A DNA stretch of 64,000 nt from Polyangiaceae bacterium (GTDB taxonomy: Bacteria > Myxococcota_A > Polyangia > Polyangiales > Polyangiaceae), in contig CANJMI010000009.1 of the NCBI GenBank assembly GCA_947475525.1, positions 1 to 64,000 of the forward strand, given 5' to 3'. Within the stretch, counting starts at the first letter, position 1. Each line of letters opens with the position of its first letter. Made by a program: the position numbers and the translations under genes. Below are positions 16,663 to 24,639 of this stretch, one piece after another. The notes beneath the pieces were generated by a model. The model made no database searches. It saw only the letters and a list, made by a program, of their open reading frames with translations, and was not told the DNA's origin.

Positions 16663-18250
16663 GCACCGACGCCGTCTCCGCCGTCACGATCACGACGGCC
16701 CCTTCGCCGACCGCTCGGACCATCACCTCATCGCCGAGCGCGCACACGGTCTCGCCGGAGCCACGGCGAGCGAGACGAGCGCCATCGTCCACGGTCTCGA
16801 GCCATGCGCCCCCAAGCGCTTGGCCTTGTTCACGCAACGGAGCGATCACGTCGAGGGGCGGAGAGTCGAGATGCACGTGCACGACCGCCTTCGAGATCCC
16901 CATCACGGTGCCGCGGCGCAGCGGTCGCTCACCGAGCGGACGTGCGGCGTCAGCCCCAAGGACGACCGCGATGACGGCGCGAGTCACGTCGCGATCGAGC
17001 GCACGTTGCACGTCTTTCGAGCGATTGGCAGCCTCGATCACCTGCGCGCGGATCGCCTCATCCTCTTCGCGGGGACGCTCCCCGCGACCAGCGAGCCGCT
17101 CGATAGCCTCCTTGTGGCAGAACACGCCGACCATCTCGCGCATAGGAGCCGTGAACCGCGAGTACACGGTCTCTCCAACGCCGAAGTGTGACGCCGCCTC
17201 ACTTGAGAACGACGAGCGACCATTGAGGACCATCGCCTGCCGATGAAGCGCCCGCCCGAGCCGCTCTTCCGGCCCCGCTGTCGGCAGCCTCTCGAGGTAG
17301 GCCGCCATCCCGAGCGCGGCGGCACGGCGATAGACCCACGGATCATCCGGGAGACCGCGACCACGGACGACGTGACGAACGAGCCGCTCGAAGGTCGCGA
17401 GCCGTTCTGGCTCTGGGGGCGCGTGCACCCGGTAGATCGGCTGCACGAAGTCCGCGTGGGCATCGGCGAGCCAGCGTGCACCGAGCGCATTGCACAAGAT
17501 GCTGAGCTGCTCGTTTGCGAGCTCGGCGGGACCTCGCGGTTCACGCACGACCTCAACCTGTCCATCGGGGGTGAGCCGCACGCCCGCTTCCACGCGCACG
17601 TAGCGCACCATCTGGCTGCGATCGTCATGCTCGGCCCGCAGTCGCCCCACGCGCCCAAGCAACGTCAGGCTCTCGGCGGCTTCATGCCCTGTTAGAGGAG
17701 AACGCGCGGTCTGCGACAAGAGGCCATCGACCTCGTCGAACGTGAGCCGAGCACGGCTCCGAATACGCGCACGCACAAGCTCGAAGCTTACGACCGTGCC
17801 ACGTTGATCCATGCGAACGTCGAACACGAGCGCACGGCGAAGGACATCGGGCCCGAGTGACACGAGACCCTCGGAGAGCTCCCGTGGAAGCATCGGAACC
17901 GAGTGGCCCGGCATGTAAAAACTCGCGCCGCGGCGCAGCGCCTCACCGAAGAGCTCACTTCCGGGCGCGACGTAGTACGAGGCGTCCGCGATCGCGTAGC
18001 GCAAGCGAAACCCAGCCGAATCGCCCTCGATGTGGAGAGCTTGGTCGAGGTCGCGCGTGGTCGGTCCGTCGACCGTGACGAAGGGCAGGTGCTCAAGCCG
18101 CGCGAGCTTGGGGTCGTCGGTGCCGGGGTTCGCTTCGAAGGCGCGCACTTCGGCGAGCACACCTTCGGCAAAGCGATCGTCGAGACCGTGCGTGAGCGCG
18201 AGGGCGCGAAAGTCTGGAATTTTTGGCATGAGGCTGGGTTTTCGGAGCAT
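16655..18250 (-). CDS. RNB-domain 3'-5' exoribonuclease (RNase II/R family)
   Basis: 531 residues. The RNB catalytic core starts near residue 55: TVDGPTTRDLDQALH places D61, D67 and D69 at the magnesium-binding Asp positions (E. coli RNase II D201, D207, D209), with Gln70 where RNase II has D210. Variants with D-L-D-Q occur in a known RNB subgroup, so activity is plausible. The Y-x-x-F-T-A-P-M-R-E-M block near 370 fits the S-R-F-T-A-P-x-R-R-Y motif. N-terminal cold-shock domains are short or absent and the C-terminal 60 residues may be a reduced S1-like fold. It degrades single-stranded RNA in the cytoplasm. A second ATG seven codons in is possible. Confidence 0.88.
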   Translation of the reverse strand: MLRKPSLMPKIPDFRALALTHGLDDRFAEGVLAEVRAFEANPGTDDPKLARLEHLPFVTVDGPTTRDLDQALHIEGDSAGFRLRYAIADASYYVAPGSELFGEALRRGASFYMPGHSVPMLPRELSEGLVSLGPDVLRRALVFDVRMDQRGTVVSFELVRARIRSRARLTFDEVDGLLSQTARSPLTGHEAAESLTLLGRVGRLRAEHDDRSQMVRYVRVEAGVRLTPDGQVEVVREPRGPAELANEQLSILCNALGARWLADAHADFVQPIYRVHAPPEPERLATFERLVRHVVRGRGLPDDPWVYRRAAALGMAAYLERLPTAGPEERLGRALHRQAMVLNGRSSFSSEAASHFGVGETVYSRFTAPMREMVGVFCHKEAIERLAGRGERPREEDEAIRAQVIEAANRSKDVQRALDRDVTRAVIAVVLGADAARPLGERPLRRGTVMGISKAVVHVHLDSPPLDVIAPLREQGQALGGAWLETVDDGARLARRGSGETVCALGDEVMVRAVGEGAVVIVTAETASVLR

Positions 18251-18278
18251 CCCTACGAGGAGTCCGCGGACACCCTTC

Positions 18279-19388
18279 CTACCTCAATTCGACACCGAGC
18301 GGACGGCTTGACCCAAGCGCGACGGCGAGCATTCGGTGAAAGTGGTGAAGGCCGCTCTCTTGCGTCGGGCTGTAGCGGCCGCGTCGGTAGAGGGCGCTCT
18401 GCAGGCCCGCCCACGCCCGCAACGCAACCGATTGGTCCTGCGCCTCGACGACATCGAGCGCGCCGCCCGCGCCTACGTTGCGGAGTGAGGCATCCCATAT
18501 CCACGCGCGGTAACGGACAACCGAGCGCCCGAATCCCGCGTCGTCGATGCGGTTCATGCTGACGCCCCAGGGGTAGATGTTGACGAGAGTGGCGGGCCAC
18601 AACCAAAACCACCATGCACCTACGCGCTGCCCGGCGTAGCGCCCGGTGGTCGGCTCAAACGCGGGCTGCCCCTCGCGCGCGACCCCAACTTGCAGCGTGC
18701 CGTGCGGCAAGAGCGCGTGAGCGTAGTCCTCCAACGCGAGCGTCTTCGAGAGCTCTGGGTGGACGAACGGGATGTGGAACGCTTCGAGGTAATTCTCGAG
18801 GTAGAGAAGCCACGGGGCCTCGATGGGGTAGTCGATGTCACCCGTCGAATCGCGCACCAGCGCCGCCAGCTCGAGACCCGAATCGCGCAGCGCTTCGTCC
18901 ACCGGAGCCCACCACTCCGCGAATGGCACGCGCGGCGCGACCGCCCCAAATCGAAGGATCCCCGCCGCGCCAAGCGCGAGGGAAGGCAAGGCGTCCTCGG
19001 GGCCGAGCGCTCCATCGAAACCAGGCGCGGTGAGCACCGAGCCATCGAGCCTGAAACGACGTCCGTGGTACGGACAGCGCAACACGTCCACGTTGCACGG
19101 CGCATCGACGAGCAGAGCCGCGCGGTGCGTGCACACGTTGGACAGCAAGCGCTCCTCCGCCCCGCGACGCACCCACACGGTGGGCTCCCCTGCGACGCTG
19201 CAGGGCACGACGTCCAACGCGGAATGCGGATCGGGTTCGAGCAGCAGACTCCAGCCGCTCGCGAGCACCCGCTCTCGGATGCGCGCGTGGGTGCCACGAT
19301 CGGTGTAGAGCGACGCTGGCGGTGTCCGCGCGAGCCGCACGTCGGCATCGATCTCGAACGACGGATTCGGGTCCTCGGTGGCGTTCAT
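18279..19388 (-). CDS. Rieske non-haem iron oxygenase, alpha-subunit-like
   Basis: 369 residues from ATG 19388; the frame runs on upstream without support. The Rieske [2Fe-2S] ligands are visible as N-V-C-T-H-R-A and L-R-C-P-Y-H-G-R-R-F (C-x-H...C-x2-H), about residues 85-110. The mononuclear iron site is E-N-Y-L-E-A-F-H-I-P-F-V-H with two His, and a likely Asp in V-V-E-A-Q-D-Q near 325. The family hydroxylates or demethylates aromatic and quaternary amine substrates, using electrons from a reductase. None is encoded next door, so the substrate cannot be inferred. It sits 28 bases upstream of the RNB gene on the same strand. Confidence 0.9.
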   Translation of the reverse strand: MNATEDPNPSFEIDADVRLARTPPASLYTDRGTHARIRERVLASGWSLLLEPDPHSALDVVPCSVAGEPTVWVRRGAEERLLSNVCTHRAALLVDAPCNVDVLRCPYHGRRFRLDGSVLTAPGFDGALGPEDALPSLALGAAGILRFGAVAPRVPFAEWWAPVDEALRDSGLELAALVRDSTGDIDYPIEAPWLLYLENYLEAFHIPFVHPELSKTLALEDYAHALLPHGTLQVGVAREGQPAFEPTTGRYAGQRVGAWWFWLWPATLVNIYPWGVSMNRIDDAGFGRSVVRYRAWIWDASLRNVGAGGALDVVEAQDQSVALRAWAGLQSALYRRGRYSPTQESGLHHFHRMLAVALGSSRPLGVELR

Positions 19389-19529
19389 TGCGGGAGGAAC
19401 GTAACCTACCCATAGGGGCGAGCGCGAGCGGAGCAGGCAACACGTCCCGAAGGTCGCAGACACGTCACATTCCCGCCGTCGTCATGCCCTAGCCGGTGAC
19501 TACGGTTGAACTCAGTGAAGAAGCGAACC

Positions 19530-20708
19530 ATGGGCCTACGCGGCACGAAAGGTCCCCTTCAATTTTTGCTGAGCACACTCGGCATCGGGCTCCTCGCATG
19601 CTCGGGCGAGGGGGTCGCGCACCCGACGTTTCGGCCCGCAACCGAACGGCACTTCGAGCCAGTCGCGGTGGAACGCGCCTCACTTCCCGAAGTGTCAGCC
19701 ACGACCGCGGCCGCGCGGCGAGCCGCATGGACGTCCTGTCACAAGGACGCCCCGATGGTCGTCCTCGTCGCCCTCGACGGAGCGCGATGGCACGAGGTCT
19801 TCACCGGGGTCGAGTCAAAACGGGCAAAGGCTGCGGGGGTCCCGCGCGACACGAGTGCGGCGGAGCTGATGCCGAATCTCCATCGGATCATCCGCTCGGA
19901 AGGCGCGGCGCTCGGAGCCCCAGGCGTAGGCGAACCTATCTCCGCGAGCGGGCCGAACTACGTGTCCTTGCCGGGTTACATCGAGATGCTCTCGGGGCGC
20001 CACGAGACGGAGTGCACCTCGAACGAATGCGGCGTTTCTCGCTGGCGTTCGCTTCCGGACGACTTCGCGGTCTGCGGCGAAGCGGCGGTCGTCTCGTCAT
20101 GGCCGCCTATCGCTCGAGCTGTCGGCGCAAACGAAGCCGCGCTCGTGTCGGCTGGAAAGAGTGCCCTCCGTGGCACGCTGAAAGGCACTCGCGCGAACGC
20201 ACTTTTTGAGCAAGGCCAACGGGGCGCGCCCGAGCCCGGGTACGGCGACTACCGAGCGGACCAATACACCGCGCCGCTCGCGCTCGAGATCCTGCGGGAA
20301 ACACGACCATCGTTCCTGTTCGTCGGCCTCGGCGATACGGACGAACACGCGCACCACAATGATTATCCAGGCTACCTCGATGCGCTTCGAGCGGCCGATC
20401 GCACCATCGGCGAGATTGATGCCGTCCTCACCGAGCAAAGGCTGACGGGCCGCGAGACGTTGCTCCTCGTCACGAGCGATCACGGACGCTCACATAATTT
20501 TAGCGACCACGGCGACTCGAAAGAATCGGCGCGCGTCTGGCTCGTTGCGGCCGGTAGTCGCGTGTACGCTCGAGGCATGGTCGCCGCGCCCGAGCCTCGC
20601 TATCTGGCCGATCTCGCTCCATCGGTGCGCGCTGTCGCGGGACTCCCGCCAAGCCCTGACGAGCAGGGACGCGTGCTGAGCGAGCTCTTCGCGACCGAGG
20701 ACCTTTGA
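19530..20708 (+). CDS. Alkaline phosphatase/sulfatase-superfamily lipoprotein
   Basis: 392 residues from ATG 19530; GTG 19515 (adding K-K-R) and TTG 19506 are in frame and possible. The signal ends at GIGLLAC, a lipobox. Superfamily metal and nucleophile features: VALDGARWHEVF (metal Asp), SGPNYVSLPGYIEML (Thr/Ser nucleophile region), GDTDEHAHHNDY (Asp and His ligands), TSDHGRSH and DHGDSKESARVW (last ligands). It resembles type I phosphodiesterase/phosphonoacetate-hydrolase-like enzymes. Being lipid-anchored, it should act outside the inner membrane. Its stop overlaps the start of the DUF5690 gene (TTGA), so the two are translationally coupled. Confidence 0.83.
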   Translation: MGLRGTKGPLQFLLSTLGIGLLACSGEGVAHPTFRPATERHFEPVAVERASLPEVSATTAAARRAAWTSCHKDAPMVVLVALDGARWHEVFTGVESKRAKAAGVPRDTSAAELMPNLHRIIRSEGAALGAPGVGEPISASGPNYVSLPGYIEMLSGRHETECTSNECGVSRWRSLPDDFAVCGEAAVVSSWPPIARAVGANEAALVSAGKSALRGTLKGTRANALFEQGQRGAPEPGYGDYRADQYTAPLALEILRETRPSFLFVGLGDTDEHAHHNDYPGYLDALRAADRTIGEIDAVLTEQRLTGRETLLLVTSDHGRSHNFSDHGDSKESARVWLVAAGSRVYARGMVAAPEPRYLADLAPSVRAVAGLPPSPDEQGRVLSELFATEDL

Positions 20709-22039
20709 GCGAACGGACGGCACGGTGGCTCGGGCGTGCACCGGCCTCGCTCTTCACCGCCTATGCGTTATTCTCAGCATTTGGCGCCTATTTCTGTATG
20801 TACGGCTTCCGCAAGGCGTTCGCCGCGGCGAGCTACGCCGGGCAACTCGACCTCGGACCGCTCGGTCGCATCGACACGAAAGTCGCGCTGATCGTCGCGC
20901 AGATCGTCGGCTACTGCCTCTCCAAATTCATCGGCATCCGCGTGATAGCCGAGATGACCCGCGCCCGACGCGCACTCACTCTCGCTGCAGCGATCACGGC
21001 GGCGGAAGTGACCCTGATCGCGTTCGCCCTCGTCCCGCCGTCGCTCGCGCCGATCTGCCTCTTCTTGAATGGACTGCCACTCGGCCTGACGTGGGGCCTC
21101 GTCTTCGGCTCGCTTGAAGGACGCCGAACCTCGGACCTTCTCGGCGCAGGCTTGTGCGCAAGCTTCATCGTGGCGAGCGGCTTCGCGAAGAGCGTCGGCC
21201 TCTCTGTGCTCGGTTACGGGGTCAGCGAGGCTTGGATGCCCGCGGCGACCGGCGCACTTTTCCTCCTGCCGATGTTTCTCTTCGTCTGGATGCTCGCGCA
21301 GCTCCCTCCGCCGAGTGCCGAAGACGAAGCGCACCGGATGAAGCGCGAGCCGATGAGCGCCGCGGATCGAAGGGGGCTGCTGGCGCGCGCGGCACCTGGC
21401 CTCGTCTCGCTCGTCCTCGCGTACGTGCTTCTCACGACGTACCGTGATTTCCGGGATAATTTTGCACTCGAACTCTGGGGTGCGCTCGGCTTTTCGAACA
21501 CGCCCGCGCTCTTGACGACGACTGAACTCCCCGTCGCCTTCGGGGCGATCACCGCCGTTGGTTTGGTGATGATGGTTCGAGACAGCCGGCGCGCCCTCGC
21601 CGTCGTGCACGCGCTCATGGCCTTTGGTGGTGTGCTGATCGGCGCAAGCACGTTGCTCTTTCGGGGTGGCTTCATCGGCCCAGTCCCCTGGATGATCCTC
21701 GCCGGCGTTGGTCTCTACATCGGCTACGTGCCGTTCAATTGCGTCTTGTTCGACCGGTTGCTCCCGGCGCTGGGCGTGCGAGGCAACGCTGGGTTCCTCA
21801 TCTACGTCGCCGATTCGTTCGGCTACCTCGGCAGCGTCGCCCTGCTTTTTTACAAGAATTTTAGTGGCGCGCGTCTCTCGTGGGTCGAGTTCTTCGGGAG
21901 GTTCGGACTGGTCGTCGCCGCAAGCTCCATCGGACTCTTCGTAGTCTCGGGCGTGTACTTCGCGCGCGGCGTTACTGGCAGCGAACGACGGGAGCGAGCG
22001 GCGCAAGCTTGCGTGACTTCACCGGGGCGCAAGCGTTGA
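20705..22039 (+). CDS. DUF5690 family MFS-like membrane protein
   Basis: 444 residues from TTG overlapping the previous stop. About twelve hydrophobic segments. Highly conserved family blocks: F-G-A-Y-F-C-M-Y-G-F-R-K-A-F, Y-C-L-S-K-F-I-G-I-R-V, N-G-L-P-L-G-L-T-W-G-L-V-F, L-L-T-T-Y-R-D-F-R-D-N-F-A, Y-I-G-Y-V-P-F-N-C-V-L-F-D-R and G-N-A-G-F-L-I-Y-V-A-D-S-F-G-Y-L-G-S-V. These are typical of DUF5690, an uncharacterised MFS-related family best known from Bacteroidota. A transporter role is inferred. Coupling to a phosphatase-superfamily lipoprotein suggests it imports a product, perhaps a dephosphorylated or phosphonate compound. The last 68 bases overlap the convergent amidohydrolase gene. Confidence 0.88.
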   Translation: MSERTARWLGRAPASLFTAYALFSAFGAYFCMYGFRKAFAAASYAGQLDLGPLGRIDTKVALIVAQIVGYCLSKFIGIRVIAEMTRARRALTLAAAITAAEVTLIAFALVPPSLAPICLFLNGLPLGLTWGLVFGSLEGRRTSDLLGAGLCASFIVASGFAKSVGLSVLGYGVSEAWMPAATGALFLLPMFLFVWMLAQLPPPSAEDEAHRMKREPMSAADRRGLLARAAPGLVSLVLAYVLLTTYRDFRDNFALELWGALGFSNTPALLTTTELPVAFGAITAVGLVMMVRDSRRALAVVHALMAFGGVLIGASTLLFRGGFIGPVPWMILAGVGLYIGYVPFNCVLFDRLLPALGVRGNAGFLIYVADSFGYLGSVALLFYKNFSGARLSWVEFFGRFGLVVAASSIGLFVVSGVYFARGVTGSERRERAAQACVTSPGRKR

Positions 22040-23837
22040 CGGTGAGGCACTTGTACGGAGTCGCGCCGGACATCGAGACGTGAAAACAGTCTTCGCCTCC
22101 GGGGCAGCTTCCACCGCAATTCGACACGGCCGCCGTCGGCAGGTTCGATCGCACAAAGCAGCTCTCCGTGGCTTTGCACGCGGACCCGCAACTCGAGGCT
22201 GGCAGTTCCTTTATGCCATCGAGCGCGGCGAACGCATCCTCTAAGCCATCGTGAACGAGCGCAAACGTCTGCCCGGCCTTCGCGACCTCGGACTCGTTGG
22301 CGACGCAGACGAACTTCTCGACGCCGCAGATGTCGATGGCGTCACACCCTGGCGATGCCGGAGCTAGCACCTCGAAGGCCTTGTCACCGTAAAGCGCGAC
22401 GCCCGCGACCAGCACGAGCCGCACACTCGCCGGCGTCGCCGCGACGATGGTGGCGTAAGGCAAACTCGCACCGCCCCCGAACACGACCACGTCAGCCACC
22501 GCGCCTTGCTCGAGGAGCCCGACGCTGCCTGAGAGTCCGAGGGCAGCCGCCGCATTGGTGGTCACCATCTCGACGAGCTGTTTGTCCGTCAGCAACCCGC
22601 TAAAGTTCTTGTTCGACCAATCCCGCGCGAAACGCAGCTCATCGAGGATGTTTTGGCTGCCGCCCATCGACCAGTCGGGCGCGAGCGAAACTTGGACGCC
22701 CGCCGCGAGGGCCGCGGGGATGTCGGTGGTCTTGCCGTAAAGCGCGACGTTCGAGGCCGGTGACCACGTGAGCTTCATCTTCGCCGCGGCCATCTTCTCG
22801 AACTCTTGCGGGCCGAACGCGGTGCCGTGGGTCACGGTCGTACCCGGCGCGTAGAGGCAGCCCGGGGCGGAAGACACGTCGTAGAGGGTCGTGAACTCGG
22901 CGAGCGCCTTCTGGTTTACGCCTTCGCCAACGTGGATGAGGTACGCCGCGGTCTTTCCGGTGGCGAAGTTGGAGCAGACACTGTCCGCCGAGCTCTTCGA
23001 AGGTGGGAAGAGCGCAGAGGTCTGCACGGTGTCGGTGGCGAGGCCATTCTGCTCGACGTCGACAGGCCGGCTGAGGCCCGAGAAACACGCCGACGAGACG
23101 CCCGGGAGGCCAACGATACTCGTGGTCCCCGCGACGAGACCCTTCAGCGAGCCCCACTTGTGCAGCTCGCACTTCAGGCTGTTGTTCGTTCCCTCGTAAT
23201 CGAGTGGGCACCACACCGGCTTGCCCTGCGAAGCATCTTCGAGGCATTGCTTGTAGTCCAGCATCAGGCCGTACTCGGCCTCTTTCGGCCAGCGCGTGTG
23301 GTCCGTGTATTTGCAACCGAACGGAGTGCAAGCGCACGAGCCAACGGTGCAGTAAGGCGAGCCCGAACAATCGGCGTCGACCGAGCATGACGAAGGCAGA
23401 TGCGGCACCCAATCGTCGTTGTCGAAGACGTCGAAGAGGATGTGATTGTGCGTGTCGATGAGGCCAGGCGCGATCACACCGCCGGTCTCAAAAACGGGTA
23501 CGCCCGGATGCTGCGCCTCGCACTCGGTTCCCGGAGCGACGCAGGCGAGGAGCGGCCCGTCGATCATCACCTGGCCGTCGAACGCCTCACCCGGCGTGAC
23601 CACGTGCCCATGCAAAATGTAGGGTCCGGTAACCGCGCCGCCGCCGGGGCCGACGCCCGTGCTGGCCGGGGTGCCACCGCTCGGACCGGAGCTCGGACCG
23701 GAACTCGAACTCGAGCTCAAGCCGTCTGTCGTGGCGACAACGGGGCAACCGGATGCGAGTGCGAGGCAGGCGATGACGGCGGCGAGCGCCCAGTACGACT
23801 TCGTCACTCGGTGAAAGATAGCATGATCGCCGGACAT
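21972..23837 (-). CDS. Amidohydrolase-family lipoprotein with Cys-rich C-terminus
   Basis: 621 residues. The signal ends at L-A-S-G-C, then a Ser/Gly/Pro linker. From about residue 70 it is a cytosine-deaminase/imidazolonepropionase-like amidohydrolase: ILHGHVVTPGEAFDG, GLIDTHNHILFD (H-x-H metal pair), L-I-H-V-G-E-G-V-N, T-V-T-H-G-T-A-F-G, and S-L-A-P-D-W-S-M-G-G-S with the final metal Asp. An 8-Cys insert (residues 145-175) interrupts the barrel after the H-x-H. The last 120 residues are Cys-rich and beyond the enzyme fold. A GTG at 23807 would give a more typical lipoprotein signal. Secreted metal-dependent hydrolase; substrate unknown. Confidence 0.8.
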   Translation of the reverse strand: MSGDHAIFHRVTKSYWALAAVIACLALASGCPVVATTDGLSSSSSSGPSSGPSGGTPASTGVGPGGGAVTGPYILHGHVVTPGEAFDGQVMIDGPLLACVAPGTECEAQHPGVPVFETGGVIAPGLIDTHNHILFDVFDNDDWVPHLPSSCSVDADCSGSPYCTVGSCACTPFGCKYTDHTRWPKEAEYGLMLDYKQCLEDASQGKPVWCPLDYEGTNNSLKCELHKWGSLKGLVAGTTSIVGLPGVSSACFSGLSRPVDVEQNGLATDTVQTSALFPPSKSSADSVCSNFATGKTAAYLIHVGEGVNQKALAEFTTLYDVSSAPGCLYAPGTTVTHGTAFGPQEFEKMAAAKMKLTWSPASNVALYGKTTDIPAALAAGVQVSLAPDWSMGGSQNILDELRFARDWSNKNFSGLLTDKQLVEMVTTNAAAALGLSGSVGLLEQGAVADVVVFGGGASLPYATIVAATPASVRLVLVAGVALYGDKAFEVLAPASPGCDAIDICGVEKFVCVANESEVAKAGQTFALVHDGLEDAFAALDGIKELPASSCGSACKATESCFVRSNLPTAAVSNCGGSCPGGEDCFHVSMSGATPYKCLTVNACAPVKSRKLAPLAPVVRCQ

Positions 23838-23937
23838 GCAACGGGCACTGAACCCGAAGTTTCATTGGAGCGCGCACGCCACGCGGCGTCCGCAATCTTC
23901 TCGACAACCGCGAGCCCGATTCGCGACAATTGTGGCG

Positions 23938-24618
23938 ATGCGCCTTGCCGTCTTCGCTCCCATCGTGTGCGCCCTTGCCACCGCGTGCTCGACCGTTTTT
24001 GTCGAGGGCGGCCCACCGTCGGACGGGACGGGAGGAGGCGGAGGAAGCTCAACCAGTGGCAGTGGCAGTGGCGGCGCGATGTTCGCGGTCACGGCCGGGC
24101 CATCGGGCGTCGGCAGCGTCGCCTCGTCGAGCTCGGGCGCAGAGCCCATCACGTGCTCGTCGTGGGGAGAGGCGTGCACGGGTTGCATCGCGACGAGCTG
24201 CCCTGAGACGTGGTGCGCGTGCCAAGGCAACGCCGAGTGCTTCGCGCTCCTGCAATGCTCGGGAGGCTGCCAGGACTCGGACGGTTGTACCGAGAAGTGC
24301 ATGGCCTTGCATCCCGAAGGGATCGCCGACGTGCTCTTGGTCAGCGGCTGCGCCGGCACGGCGTGCGATGCCGTGTGCAAGTGGGGCTCGACCGATTTTG
24401 ATCCGTGCGGCGAGTGCGTGTTCAAAAGCTGCGCTTCGGAGACAAACGCGTGCTTCGGCGACCCCACGTGCTTCGCCCTTTGGAAATGTTTCGACGCGTG
24501 CGGGCCATCGAGCCTGAGCTGCCACCAGAGCTGCTACGTGAAGCACCCGGACGGCGTGACCAAGCTCGAGGTCTTGCTCACCTGCGCGAACTCGAGCTGC
24601 GAGAGCACCTGCAACTAA
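23938..24618 (+). CDS. Cys-rich lipoprotein
   Basis: 226 residues from ATG 23938 (the frame is open upstream without support). The lipobox is A-L-A-T-A-C near residue 17, followed by a Gly/Ser linker to about 70. The mature domain is two repeats of a Cys-rich motif (C-x2-C-x3-C-x4-C-A-C, then C-x3-L-x-C-x3-C, and again C-G-E-C-V-x-K-S-C), with about 24 cysteines probably forming disulfides. This double-repeat design is common in Polyangiales lipoproteins; no function is known. It is divergent from the amidohydrolase gene. Confidence 0.75.
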   Translation: MRLAVFAPIVCALATACSTVFVEGGPPSDGTGGGGGSSTSGSGSGGAMFAVTAGPSGVGSVASSSSGAEPITCSSWGEACTGCIATSCPETWCACQGNAECFALLQCSGGCQDSDGCTEKCMALHPEGIADVLLVSGCAGTACDAVCKWGSTDFDPCGECVFKSCASETNACFGDPTCFALWKCFDACGPSSLSCHQSCYVKHPDGVTKLEVLLTCANSSCESTCN

Positions 24619-24639
24619 CTCACCGCGAGCCGTGGCGTC

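Noticed and set aside
20774-22006. 410-codon open frame on the - strand antisense to the DUF5690 gene
   Set aside because: Composition is Arg/Glu/His-rich with no fold; a typical mirror of a high-GC membrane protein gene.
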